A stretch of 64,000 bases of DNA, taken from positions 310,001 through 374,000 of the forward strand of contig JAXLVB010000003.1 in the NCBI GenBank assembly GCA_046329195.1. Direction: 5' to 3'. Below, piece after piece: positions 26,863 through 34,621 of this stretch. This stretch comes from JAXLVB01 sp046329195 (GTDB taxonomy: Bacteria > Bacteroidota > Bacteroidia > Cytophagales > Spirosomataceae). The stretch's first letter is position 1. Each line of letters starts with the position of its first letter. The notes under the pieces were generated by a model, which was given only the letters and a program-made list of their open reading frames with translations, was not told the DNA's origin and did no database searches. Made by a program: the position numbers and the translations under genes.

Positions 26863-27001
26863 GGTTAGTCAGAAAATGGGTAGCAAGTTAGTCATTTGTT
26901 CTCAATTTCTTAATACTGATTGGAAAATTTGACCATTTTAGTCCCCTTCACGCCGATTCTATCGTTGTTGACCTAACGCTCTGCTTTGAAAATTTGACCT
27001 A

Positions 27002-27037
27002 ACTTCAAAATTTCGTCAGTTTTTACTTCTTTCTTTG
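27002..27037 (+). promoter_or_regulatory. Candidate autoregulatory operator and -7 box of the two-component operon
   Basis: Two 11-bp units, ACTTCAAAATT (27002-27012) and TCGTCAGTTTT (27013-27023), match 17 of 22 bases of the operator before the metal-efflux operon. After 6 bp follows TTTCTTTG (27030-27037), one base off TAnnTTTG, and the ATG at 27062 is 24 bp further. Upstream, the 12-mer GAAAATTTGACC occurs twice (26923-26934, 26988-26999), 65 bp apart, and may be a second site. Confidence 0.45.
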
Positions 27038-27061
27038 TACGTATCTAAAGTGTCAGCCGTT

Positions 27062-27739
27062 ATGAAGCTACTCCTCATCGAAGACGAAAAAGCACTCGCC
27101 GAAAGCGTACAGCACTATTTTCAACACGAGAGTTTTGTGTGCGAATGGGTGAGCAATTACGAAGCCGCCCTCGAAAAAATCAGCTTGTACCAATACGATT
27201 GTGTGTTGGTGGACCTCATGCTACCCGACGGCAATGGCCTTGATGTGGTTCGTTACCTCAAAAAACATCACCCTGAAACGGGCATCATCATTGCCTCGGC
27301 CAAAGATTCGTTAGACGACAAAATTGCTGGCCTAACGATGGGTTCAGACGACTACCTGACCAAGCCCTTTCACTTATCGGAGCTGAATGCACGAGTGCAG
27401 TCTATCATCCGTCGTCGGCATTTTCAGGGAAATGCTGACATTCGGTTCGGGAAAATTACGATTCAACCCCAAGAGCGTTTTGTGACGGTAGAGGGTCAGG
27501 AAATTATATTGACTCGCAAGGAATACGACCTGTTGATTTACCTGATTTCAAACAAAAACAGAGTACTTACCAAGGAGTCGATTGCTGAGCATTTGTGGGG
27601 CGACGATGCCGACTTGATGGACAATTTTGACTTTATTTATACCCACATCAAAAACCTACGCAAAAAACTGCTCGACAAAGGTTGTCCCGACTACCTACGC
27701 TCGGTGTATGGCGTAGGTTACAAATTCAGCGAATCATGA
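27062..27739 (+). CDS. OmpR-family response regulator
   Basis: This DNA-binding regulator of a two-component system has 225 residues from the ATG at 27062; the longer frame from 27035 would start within the promoter. The receiver domain (1-115) shows E7/D8, phospho-acceptor D51 in VLVDLMLPDG, and K101 in LTKPFH. A winged-helix domain (about 128-225) has LTRKEYDLLIYL and RSVYGVGYKF. It overlaps the kinase start by 4 bp (ATGA), so the pair is translationally coupled. Tandem operator-like repeats occur before this gene, before htrA and before the metal-efflux operon, and I infer that it binds them. It resembles CusR/RprY-like regulators but I cannot name it. Confidence 0.93.
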   Translation: MKLLLIEDEKALAESVQHYFQHESFVCEWVSNYEAALEKISLYQYDCVLVDLMLPDGNGLDVVRYLKKHHPETGIIIASAKDSLDDKIAGLTMGSDDYLTKPFHLSELNARVQSIIRRRHFQGNADIRFGKITIQPQERFVTVEGQEIILTRKEYDLLIYLISNKNRVLTKESIAEHLWGDDADLMDNFDFIYTHIKNLRKKLLDKGCPDYLRSVYGVGYKFSES

Positions 27740-28983
27740 AACTCCTGTCGCAATCGTTACGCTACCACGTGTTGGCTTCACTGCTGGTGCTGTTGCTGGG
27801 TGCGGGCTTGTTTTATGCTGCCGTAGAATACCTGATTGACCGAGAAGCCACCCATGAGTTATACAAAAGCAAGGCCAAAGTACAGGCTCAATTGCATCGT
27901 TTTGAGATATTTCCGGTCCGAATTTTGCAATTGGGCGACAGCCTCAAAATAGAAGAAGTTGAAGCTGACGCTCCAACAATCTTGAGAGATACCACTATTT
28001 TGGAGCCTGATGGAGAAAAACCCTACCGCCAATTGGTGTTTCATGAATATGCTACAGGACAATGGTATCGCTTCACGTTGAGCAAGCTCTTGATTGAGCG
28101 TCAGCCTTTGCTGGAGGCTGTGGTACTGGCCATGACTGTTATTGTAGCCCTACTACTGTTATCGTTGATGGGACTCAATCGCTGGCTATCTGGGCGAATT
28201 TGGAAGCCTTTTTATCGTACTTTGGGGGAGCTGAATCATTACCAAATCCAAAACCACGAAACGATTGAGCTTCCTCGGGAGCCAACCGATGAGTTTGACC
28301 AGCTGAATCTAGCTATCCAGCAACTGACCAAACGGATTGCCAATGATTACCAAAACCTCAAAGAGTTTACAGAAAATGCTTCGCACGAGATACAAACGCC
28401 GTTGGCCGTAATTCGCTCCAAGATTGAGGGGCTTCTGCAAGACGAGTCGCTCTCTGAACCACAACTCAAGGTGGTATTAGGCATCAACGAAGCCACCAAC
28501 CGGCTGTCTCGTCTCAATCAGGCATTATTATTGTTGACAAAAATTGAAAATAGGCAGTTTCGGCCAACCGATTCGGCTGTAAATTTGTTACTAGTAATAG
28601 AAACCAAGCTGAGTGATTTGGAAGAGCTCATCGAGCAACGGCAGATTCGGGTAGAGCAGCACTTAGAAGCCACCTTACTGTCAATTCACCCAGCATTGGC
28701 CGAAATTCTGGTGAGTAATTTACTCACTAATGCAATTCGACACAACATAGAGGGTGGGCGTATTCAGATGGAGCTAAAGCAAGGACTATTTAGGGTAGGC
28801 AATACAGGCAAAGCTCTCCATACCAGCCCAGAGCACCTCTTTGAGCGGTTTCAGAAAGAAAGCAATTCGTCGGCTTCGCTGGGCTTAGGCTTAGCCTTGG
28901 TCAAGAAAATTTGCGAGGTGAATAAGCTAGAGGTTCATTACGAACAACACCACGACTGGCACCAGATTTCAGTCACGTGGTAA
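27736..28983 (+). CDS. Sensor histidine kinase
   Basis: This inner-membrane sensor of 415 residues starts at the ATG at 27736, which overlaps the regulator's stop. Two membrane segments (about 11-31 and 126-147) bracket a periplasmic sensor domain of about 95 residues that I do not recognise. The dimerisation box FTENASHEIQTPLAVIRSK gives phospho-acceptor H217. The ATPase has an N-box around N328 and a G2-like LGLGLALV near 382-389. The usual DxGxG box is replaced by VGNTGKAL, a drift often seen in Bacteroidota kinases of this type. The signal is unknown; the proposed targets point to metal or envelope stress. A terminator follows at 29012. Confidence 0.93.
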   Translation: MKLLSQSLRYHVLASLLVLLLGAGLFYAAVEYLIDREATHELYKSKAKVQAQLHRFEIFPVRILQLGDSLKIEEVEADAPTILRDTTILEPDGEKPYRQLVFHEYATGQWYRFTLSKLLIERQPLLEAVVLAMTVIVALLLLSLMGLNRWLSGRIWKPFYRTLGELNHYQIQNHETIELPREPTDEFDQLNLAIQQLTKRIANDYQNLKEFTENASHEIQTPLAVIRSKIEGLLQDESLSEPQLKVVLGINEATNRLSRLNQALLLLTKIENRQFRPTDSAVNLLLVIETKLSDLEELIEQRQIRVEQHLEATLLSIHPALAEILVSNLLTNAIRHNIEGGRIQMELKQGLFRVGNTGKALHTSPEHLFERFQKESNSSASLGLGLALVKKICEVNKLEVHYEQHHDWHQISVTW

Positions 28984-29011
28984 CCGATATTTTTATTTCA
29001 TGGCTATTTGG

Positions 29012-29042
29012 AAAAGGAAGGGTCTTTGGCTCTTCTTTTTTT
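29012..29042 (+). terminator. Terminator of the two-component operon
   Basis: A 13-bp stem (29012-29024 with 29028-29040) with three wobble pairs and a TTT loop runs into a continuous T-tract to 29042. It lies 29 bp after the kinase stop. Confidence 0.7.
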
Positions 29043-29174
29043 GTTTATAAGTTTTTATTTTCTTAATTTTTCAAAAAAGCAGTAATTTTTACTTAGCCCA
29101 AAAACAGGCATAATATCCTGAAATACAGTATTTTAATAAAAAAACATCACATTAACACCTCCTTTTATTATCAA

Positions 29175-29231
29175 CTTCAGATTTCCTTCAGAATCTCCTC
29201 AAATTTCCTCCAGATTCTATTCCAACCTTTG
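29175..29231 (+). promoter_or_regulatory. Four tandem 11-bp units and -7 box upstream of htrA
   Basis: Within the 324-bp gap 28984-29307, four units follow each other: TTCAGATTTCC (29176-29186), TTCAGAATCTCC (29187-29198), TCAAATTTCC (29199-29208) and TCCAGATTCT (29209-29218). Five bases later AACCTTTG (29224-29231) is one base off the TAnnTTTG -7 box. The repeats cover the place of the -33 element, the layout of an activator site. The htrA ATG is at 29308. The first two units match the metal-efflux operator in 20 of 22 bases. The rest of the gap, 29043-29170, is very AT-rich with nothing else recognised. Confidence 0.6.
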
Positions 29232-29307
29232 AACCATCCAATGAGACAAACACCCCTCAGGTGCTATCTCAGTGGCCCACCTATCAATTTAAAAACTGTT
29301 TCAAGCC

Positions 29308-30816
29308 ATGTTCAACAAACCTAATCTTAACAAGTTCGTCCCGATAGCCGTAGCCGTTGCCATTGTGGGCGGAACGTCCTTTGCAGCATATCAACAGCTA
29401 CACAAGCCGACTTTTCTTACGCAATGGGTCGAAACAACCCCCGTTGTGAAAACTCGCCTAGGGGCAGCTGCAAACGCTACTACGGCTATGATTCCGGCTG
29501 ATTTTTCGGTAGCCTCTGAAAAAGCTACCGCCGCTGTGGTACACATTAAGTCCACGCTCAAGCCTGAACAGAACGTCAGCCAAATGAACATTCCAGATGA
29601 ATTTAAGGACCTTTTTGGAGGACGTATTCCCTTTGACCAGCCTGCTCCGCAAGGAAAAGCCGAAAAGCCTCAAGCCACTGGCTCAGGGGTTATTATCAAC
29701 CCCGACGGCTATATTGTTACCAACAATCACGTGATTCAAGGGGCGGAGTCGCTGGAGGTAACACTGGCCGACAAGCGTACTTTTAAGGCTAAAGTGATTG
29801 GTTCTGACCCCAATACCGACATTGCCCTCATTCAGATTGATGCCAAGAGCTTACCTTTTTTGCCCTTCGGCAATTCCGACGCTCTAAAAGTAGGCCAATG
29901 GGTATTGGCAGTAGGGAATCCTTACAACCTGACTTCGACTGTGACTGCCGGAATTGTTAGTGCCAAAGGACGCAGTATCAACATCTTAGGCGAAAATGCT
30001 AAGGCTCCTATTGAGTCGTTTATTCAAACCGATGCGGCGGTGAACCCTGGCAATTCGGGCGGTGCTTTAGTGGATCTGAACGGCAACCTCATCGGTATCA
30101 ATACTGCCATTGCGAGCCAAACGGGGCAGTTTGCGGGGTATTCGTTTGCTGTGCCTTCGAGCATTGCCCACAAAGTAGTAGAAGATTTGTCGAAATACGG
30201 TACCGTGCAACGAGGCTACTTGGGCGTAGGCATCAGCGAAGTAGATGGCAACAAGGCCAAATCGCTCGACTTGAAGGTTACAAAAGGCGTGCGTGTCGAG
30301 AATTTTGCAGAACTCAGTGCAGCTCGTGAGGCAGGCGTCAAGGTGGGCGATGTGATTGTGAAAGTAGATGGTCAGGCCGTTGAAACCGTCCCGCAATTAC
30401 AAGAAATCATCGCCCAACATAAACCGAACGACCAAGTAGCCTTGGTGGTGAATCGAGATGGTGTGGAGAAAGCCTTGTCGGTTACGCTCAAAAATAACGC
30501 TGGCAACACTCGGGTAGAGCAAGCGCCTCAAGCAGCTGCCTTGGAGCAATTGGGTATTGAACTCAAAGACATCACCCCCAAGCAGAAAAAACTTTGGGGT
30601 ATTGAACAAGGCGTTCAGGTGAGTCAATTGTTTGCCGGCAAAATCCGCCAGAGTACCGATATGCAAGAAGGCTTTGTCATCACCAAGATTGACAAAACGC
30701 CAGTCAACAGCGTAGCCGAAGCCATCAAGCTCTTAGAAGGTAAAAAAGGCGGTGTGCTGATTGAAGGATTTAATCCTGAAAATGGTGAAACGCAGTATTA
30801 CGCCATCGGACTATAA
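29308..30816 (+). CDS. htrA: Do-family periplasmic serine protease/chaperone (HtrA/DegP-like)
   Basis: HtrA degrades or refolds damaged envelope proteins. It has 502 residues. An N-terminal hydrophobic segment (about 10-27) exports or anchors it. The trypsin-like domain has the full triad H141 (TNNHV), D171 (NTDIAL) and S250 (GNSGGAL). Two PDZ domains follow (about 305-395 and 410-500); the second is degenerate in its binding loop. It lies downstream of the two-component pair and its upstream region has the operator-like repeats, so stress control by that pair is inferred. The small Lys/His-rich gene at 30950 follows before the first terminator. Confidence 0.95.
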   Translation: MFNKPNLNKFVPIAVAVAIVGGTSFAAYQQLHKPTFLTQWVETTPVVKTRLGAAANATTAMIPADFSVASEKATAAVVHIKSTLKPEQNVSQMNIPDEFKDLFGGRIPFDQPAPQGKAEKPQATGSGVIINPDGYIVTNNHVIQGAESLEVTLADKRTFKAKVIGSDPNTDIALIQIDAKSLPFLPFGNSDALKVGQWVLAVGNPYNLTSTVTAGIVSAKGRSINILGENAKAPIESFIQTDAAVNPGNSGGALVDLNGNLIGINTAIASQTGQFAGYSFAVPSSIAHKVVEDLSKYGTVQRGYLGVGISEVDGNKAKSLDLKVTKGVRVENFAELSAAREAGVKVGDVIVKVDGQAVETVPQLQEIIAQHKPNDQVALVVNRDGVEKALSVTLKNNAGNTRVEQAPQAAALEQLGIELKDITPKQKKLWGIEQGVQVSQLFAGKIRQSTDMQEGFVITKIDKTPVNSVAEAIKLLEGKKGGVLIEGFNPENGETQYYAIGL

Positions 30817-30949
30817 GCTCCTTTGCAATAAAGACATCCAAGCCCGTGTGCCAAGTTTAGAGAAACTGAGTGCTGGATTTGTAAAAACGTAACCCATTGG
30901 GCTTGGTCATTTCAATTCATCTTTTCACAAATTTTAAACCAATACAACA

Positions 30950-31135
30950 ATGAAAACGCTTGTAAAAACACTCGCTTTGTTGGCACTTTGTGCCACAGTT
31001 TCATTAGCCAGTCCCGCTATTCACAAAGGCAAAAAACAAGAAGCTCCTAAAGAAAAGAAAGAAGGAAAACACCATCACAAAGCTGAAAAAAAAGAAGCTA
31101 AAGTGGAAAAAACCACTAAAAAGCCTACGCATTAA
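30950..31135 (+). CDS. Small exported Lys/His-rich protein, 61 aa
   Basis: A clear signal peptide (MKTLVKTLALLALCATVSLA) is followed by about 40 residues that are more than one third Lys, with Glu, Ala and a HHH cluster (KEGKHHHKAEKK). The mature part is likely disordered and highly basic, and the histidines could bind metal. I know no named family; it resembles short acid-shock or cationic periplasmic peptides only in composition. It lies 133 bp after htrA and shares the terminator at 31194, so it may be cotranscribed with it. Confidence 0.7.
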   Translation: MKTLVKTLALLALCATVSLASPAIHKGKKQEAPKEKKEGKHHHKAEKKEAKVEKTTKKPTH

Positions 31136-31193
31136 TCGGCTTTTGAATGGCCATTAGTTTGTTAATTTTTCACAAGGGTTAGGGAAAAACGGA

Positions 31194-31226
31194 AAACGGG
31201 CGTCTGATAGATGCTCGTTTTTTTTT
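31194..31226 (+). terminator. Terminator after htrA and the Lys/His-rich gene
   Basis: The 10-bp stem AAACGGGCGT (31194-31203) / ATGCTCGTTT (31211-31220) has two G-T pairs and a 7-nt loop and runs directly into a T-tract to 31226. Confidence 0.8.
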
Positions 31227-31258
31227 GTAATCACTTCATAATCAACCACAAACTCCAT

Positions 31259-34200
31259 TTATATCTCTATCACACTACCCGTAATCTCATCATTGCGGAC
31301 TCGGATGAAGCGGTCAATTTCTTGCTGCAATTCTTCCACATGCGAAATCACCCCCACGATTCGGTTTTCTTTTCGGAGCGATTTGAGGGTTTCAAATACT
31401 TCGGTAAGGGCGTCTTTGTCCAATGAACCAAAACCTTCATCTAAAAAGAAAAAGTTATGCGTCGATTGAGTTTGGGTATGAATGTGATCAGCCAAGGCCA
31501 AAGCCAACGCCAAGGCAACTTGGAATTTTTGCCCTCCTGACAAGGTTTTTACAGCTCGTGTACGGCCTTCGTTGAGTAAATCCCGTACCTGAAAATCGTA
31601 TTCGGCGGGGCGAGATTCATAGACTTCGAGTTGTAGCTGCTGGCGAGTCATTTTATGAAAACGCACATTGGCCTGATTACAAAGGTTTTGCAAGTGCATG
31701 GCCGACACATAACTCACAAATCCTGAAGCCTTAAACAACTTGGCGAGTGTATCGATGTCTTTACCTCTGATTTCTAATTGGTCTTTTTGTTTGAGCAAGT
31801 CAGCCTGTGCGGCAAGGTCTTTCTCCATTTGGGCGATTTGAGCCGTTAGACCTCCCTCTTGCTTGCGGAGGTCGTTGAGGGCTGCCGTCCACTCATTCAC
31901 CAGTAGCCTAAGTTCTTGGTGTAAGTCGGCATCATAGTTCAGCCCTTTGGTTTGCTCTCGAAGTAAATTTAGTTGCTCTTGGTAGGTATTTAGTGTTACC
32001 TTAAACGCCTCTATTTGGCGTTGTTCGGTGTCAATATCCAAGGCCCAATCCACCATTTCTCGCACTGCTGTTTCATCCGAAAAACCAGTCGTAACAAGCT
32101 GATTTTGAATAGTTTGTTTTACTTTGTGTAACGCTTGCGTTTGGTGTTGAATATGCGTATTAAGTACCGTCATTTCGCCCAACAATATGTTTTGTCGGTC
32201 TTTTTGGGCTTGAATTTTTTGGGTTAGTTCTTCGTATTTTTTCGTAATTTGCTCGTAATGAGTCTGTTGTTGCTGGATTCTTTCTTGAATCAGTTTCGCT
32301 GATATAGCAGCTACTTCTTCCCACAAACTGGAGCTAACTTGTACTTTATAAGTATCTATTTCTGCCGAAACAACCGTGTATTCCGTCACGATTTTTTGCA
32401 AAGCAGGCCTGATTTTGTCGTCTAAATACTGCTGGGTTTCGCTAATTTCTTTATCTTTTTGTTGAATGAGTCGTTCAAGGGCCTGTACCTCGTTTTCGTG
32501 TTGTTGCGCTTGCTCAAAAGCCATTTTTATCTTCTCTACATCGTCTTTTGAAAATTCTACCCACCTAAAATCAGCTTCGTGTTTAGCGATAGCCTGCTGA
32601 TTTTCAGACCATTTTGACTTGATACTCTCTTTTTGAATTTCAAAAAACTGAATCTTGGTTTCTATCTCGGCCAACTGGCTTTTGTACTGTTCTAATTGCT
32701 CGTTTTGGGTATGCAACTCTTGTCGCTGGCGCTCAGCTTGTTGCAACGCCGAAGTCAGGTCTTCGCTATGTAACACGTTCGGATGATGCACCGAGCCACA
32801 AAGTGGACAGGGCTCGCCTGATTGTAAGGCATTGGCATACGCCTGCAGAGCCTGTTGCGTATGTAAGTGTACGAGCATTTTGTCCAAGTGCTCTTTTTGC
32901 TGTGTCAATGCCGCCTTAGCTTGAGTAAACAGCAATGTAAGGTCGTCTTGAGTCGGGAGTACCCCAACCGTTGATCTCAGTACTTCAAGAATTTTAATTT
33001 TCTGAACTTGCTGTTTTTCGACTTCTTCCTTGATTTTAGTAGCCTCATTCCGAATGGTTTCTTTTTCGGTTTGTAAGGTAGTTTTTAATGTAAACCACTC
33101 CCTTACTTCAGACATCTTGGCTAAGTCAATCCGATTGTTTCGCAGTTTTTCAAGTGCTTGTTCTTGCTCCAGCTTTTGGGCTTTAAGCCCTTGCAACTGT
33201 GCTTGGGTCTTGTTTTGAGCGTCTTCTCCTCGTTGTTTTTTTTGCAGAAAATCTGCCTGTCGAAGCTCCAACTCTTTTATTTTGAGCACCTTTACCAAAC
33301 TTTCCGTTTCGTGTTTGAGGTACTCTCGCTGCTCATAGGCTACTTGTAAGGTACCTAATTCTACATGCTGTGCTTGTAGTTCGTTGGACAAACGAGTTTC
33401 TTCGGTGATCTTCTCCGCAAGGTTGCGTTGCGTCTGTTGTAATTGAGCCAAAACGTCGGTTTGCTGTTGAAACAACGGTTTGAAATTCACCAAACAAACT
33501 TGGTATTGTTGTAGGCGTTCGGCTCGTTGGGCATAACTTTCAGTTTGTTGTTGAAGTACTTCTAACTGCTTCTGTGTCTGTTCCCGTTTCTCCACATTGA
33601 GCCGTAAGCTCTCGATTTGTTTTTCTTGTTCTACTCGCTCTGATAGCTCTTTTTCTCTGACCCGAATCAAGGTTTTAAGGCTGTTCAGCTCATTTTGGAC
33701 TTGTTCCAGAGCCTGCGGTGTATATTGACTCAGCTGTGTGAGCTTGCCGTTGAGGTGTTCTACTATTTTTTCATTTCGTTCTTTTAATACTTTTACTTTT
33801 GGGGCTAAGTCGTAGCGTTCGAGTTGAAAAATATCATTCATCATTTGGGTACGCTTCGACAACGGCAACTCCACAAACTCTTGAAAGCGACCCTGCGGGA
33901 TGATAATCGTACGCTTGAAGTTGTCGTAACTCAGCCCGATGATGCGTTCGGCGGCGTTGTCCACCTCTATGGGAGCCCAGTCGTTCAGCTCTGCCATCCA
34001 CTGATAGGATTTTCGTTCCAGCGTTTTGACGTCTTCAAACCGCTTGCTATTGCGTTTTCCTTTCACCGTAAATCGGTAGCGGTGTCCTTCTTTGCCAGCT
34101 ACACACTCATAATCAATCAGCAATTCGTCGGAGCGCAAATTCATCATGTTGTAATTGCGGTCATCGCCCGATTTGTTCATGCGTTCTGTCTCGCCATATA

Positions 34201-34354
34201 AAGCAAATGTGATAGCCTCCAAAATAGAGGATTTACCTGACCCTACTTTGCCAAAAATGCCAAAAATAGAGGCTTCGGTCAAATGTGTAAAGTCAATTAT
34301 CTGAGCCTCTCGATATGAATATAACCCCTTGAGGGTAAGTTTAATAGGAATCAT
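31259..34354 (-). CDS. sbcC: Exonuclease SbcC, Rad50-like ATPase subunit
   Basis: SbcC is the SMC-like ATPase of the SbcCD nuclease, which opens DNA hairpins and processes blocked ends. It has 1031 residues. Walker A is GKVGSGKSS (about 35-43). Two long Gln/Glu/Leu-rich coiled coils flank a zinc hook CPLC with C516 and C519. The ABC signature is LSGGQKFQVALALALA, and Walker B FFFLDEGFGSLD lies near 968. Its nuclease partner sbcD is not adjacent but 8 kb away at 42358, on the same strand. A TAACTTCG box on the minus strand at 34396-34403, with a TTG 20 bp before it, could be its promoter. Confidence 0.95.
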   Translation of the reverse strand: MIPIKLTLKGLYSYREAQIIDFTHLTEASIFGIFGKVGSGKSSILEAITFALYGETERMNKSGDDRNYNMMNLRSDELLIDYECVAGKEGHRYRFTVKGKRNSKRFEDVKTLERKSYQWMAELNDWAPIEVDNAAERIIGLSYDNFKRTIIIPQGRFQEFVELPLSKRTQMMNDIFQLERYDLAPKVKVLKERNEKIVEHLNGKLTQLSQYTPQALEQVQNELNSLKTLIRVREKELSERVEQEKQIESLRLNVEKREQTQKQLEVLQQQTESYAQRAERLQQYQVCLVNFKPLFQQQTDVLAQLQQTQRNLAEKITEETRLSNELQAQHVELGTLQVAYEQREYLKHETESLVKVLKIKELELRQADFLQKKQRGEDAQNKTQAQLQGLKAQKLEQEQALEKLRNNRIDLAKMSEVREWFTLKTTLQTEKETIRNEATKIKEEVEKQQVQKIKILEVLRSTVGVLPTQDDLTLLFTQAKAALTQQKEHLDKMLVHLHTQQALQAYANALQSGEPCPLCGSVHHPNVLHSEDLTSALQQAERQRQELHTQNEQLEQYKSQLAEIETKIQFFEIQKESIKSKWSENQQAIAKHEADFRWVEFSKDDVEKIKMAFEQAQQHENEVQALERLIQQKDKEISETQQYLDDKIRPALQKIVTEYTVVSAEIDTYKVQVSSSLWEEVAAISAKLIQERIQQQQTHYEQITKKYEELTQKIQAQKDRQNILLGEMTVLNTHIQHQTQALHKVKQTIQNQLVTTGFSDETAVREMVDWALDIDTEQRQIEAFKVTLNTYQEQLNLLREQTKGLNYDADLHQELRLLVNEWTAALNDLRKQEGGLTAQIAQMEKDLAAQADLLKQKDQLEIRGKDIDTLAKLFKASGFVSYVSAMHLQNLCNQANVRFHKMTRQQLQLEVYESRPAEYDFQVRDLLNEGRTRAVKTLSGGQKFQVALALALALADHIHTQTQSTHNFFFLDEGFGSLDKDALTEVFETLKSLRKENRIVGVISHVEELQQEIDRFIRVRNDEITGSVIEI

Positions 34355-34621
34355 GTATCTCTTAAAAAACCATCTACTTACTGGACATCAAGCACCGAAG
34401 TTAAACAAAGCCTCTCAAAAGGGCAACAAGTGGACGAGAAGTACAGGTAGTGCAGGTTCTACCACTTTTATGGTATGATTTGGTTAAGATGTCGTTATCA
34501 ACGTAATCGGGGAGCAGGCTATTCGTCTCCTCTCCTAAAATAAATCCGTTTCCTCTGCCTATCCAAGCGTGCATTTTAGTTTCTTTGTGAACCTAACTAC
34601 TTCATCGCAGTAGGTTTGCTT
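34355..34621. promoter_or_regulatory. Divergent region between sbcC and the CocE hydrolase gene
   Basis: This 267-bp gap should hold both promoters. Minus strand: the TAACTTCG box at 34396-34403 for sbcC. Plus strand: TTTCTTTG at 34580-34587, one base off the -7 consensus, 35 bp before the ATG at 34622; no good -33 was seen. No other feature was recognised. Confidence 0.4.
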
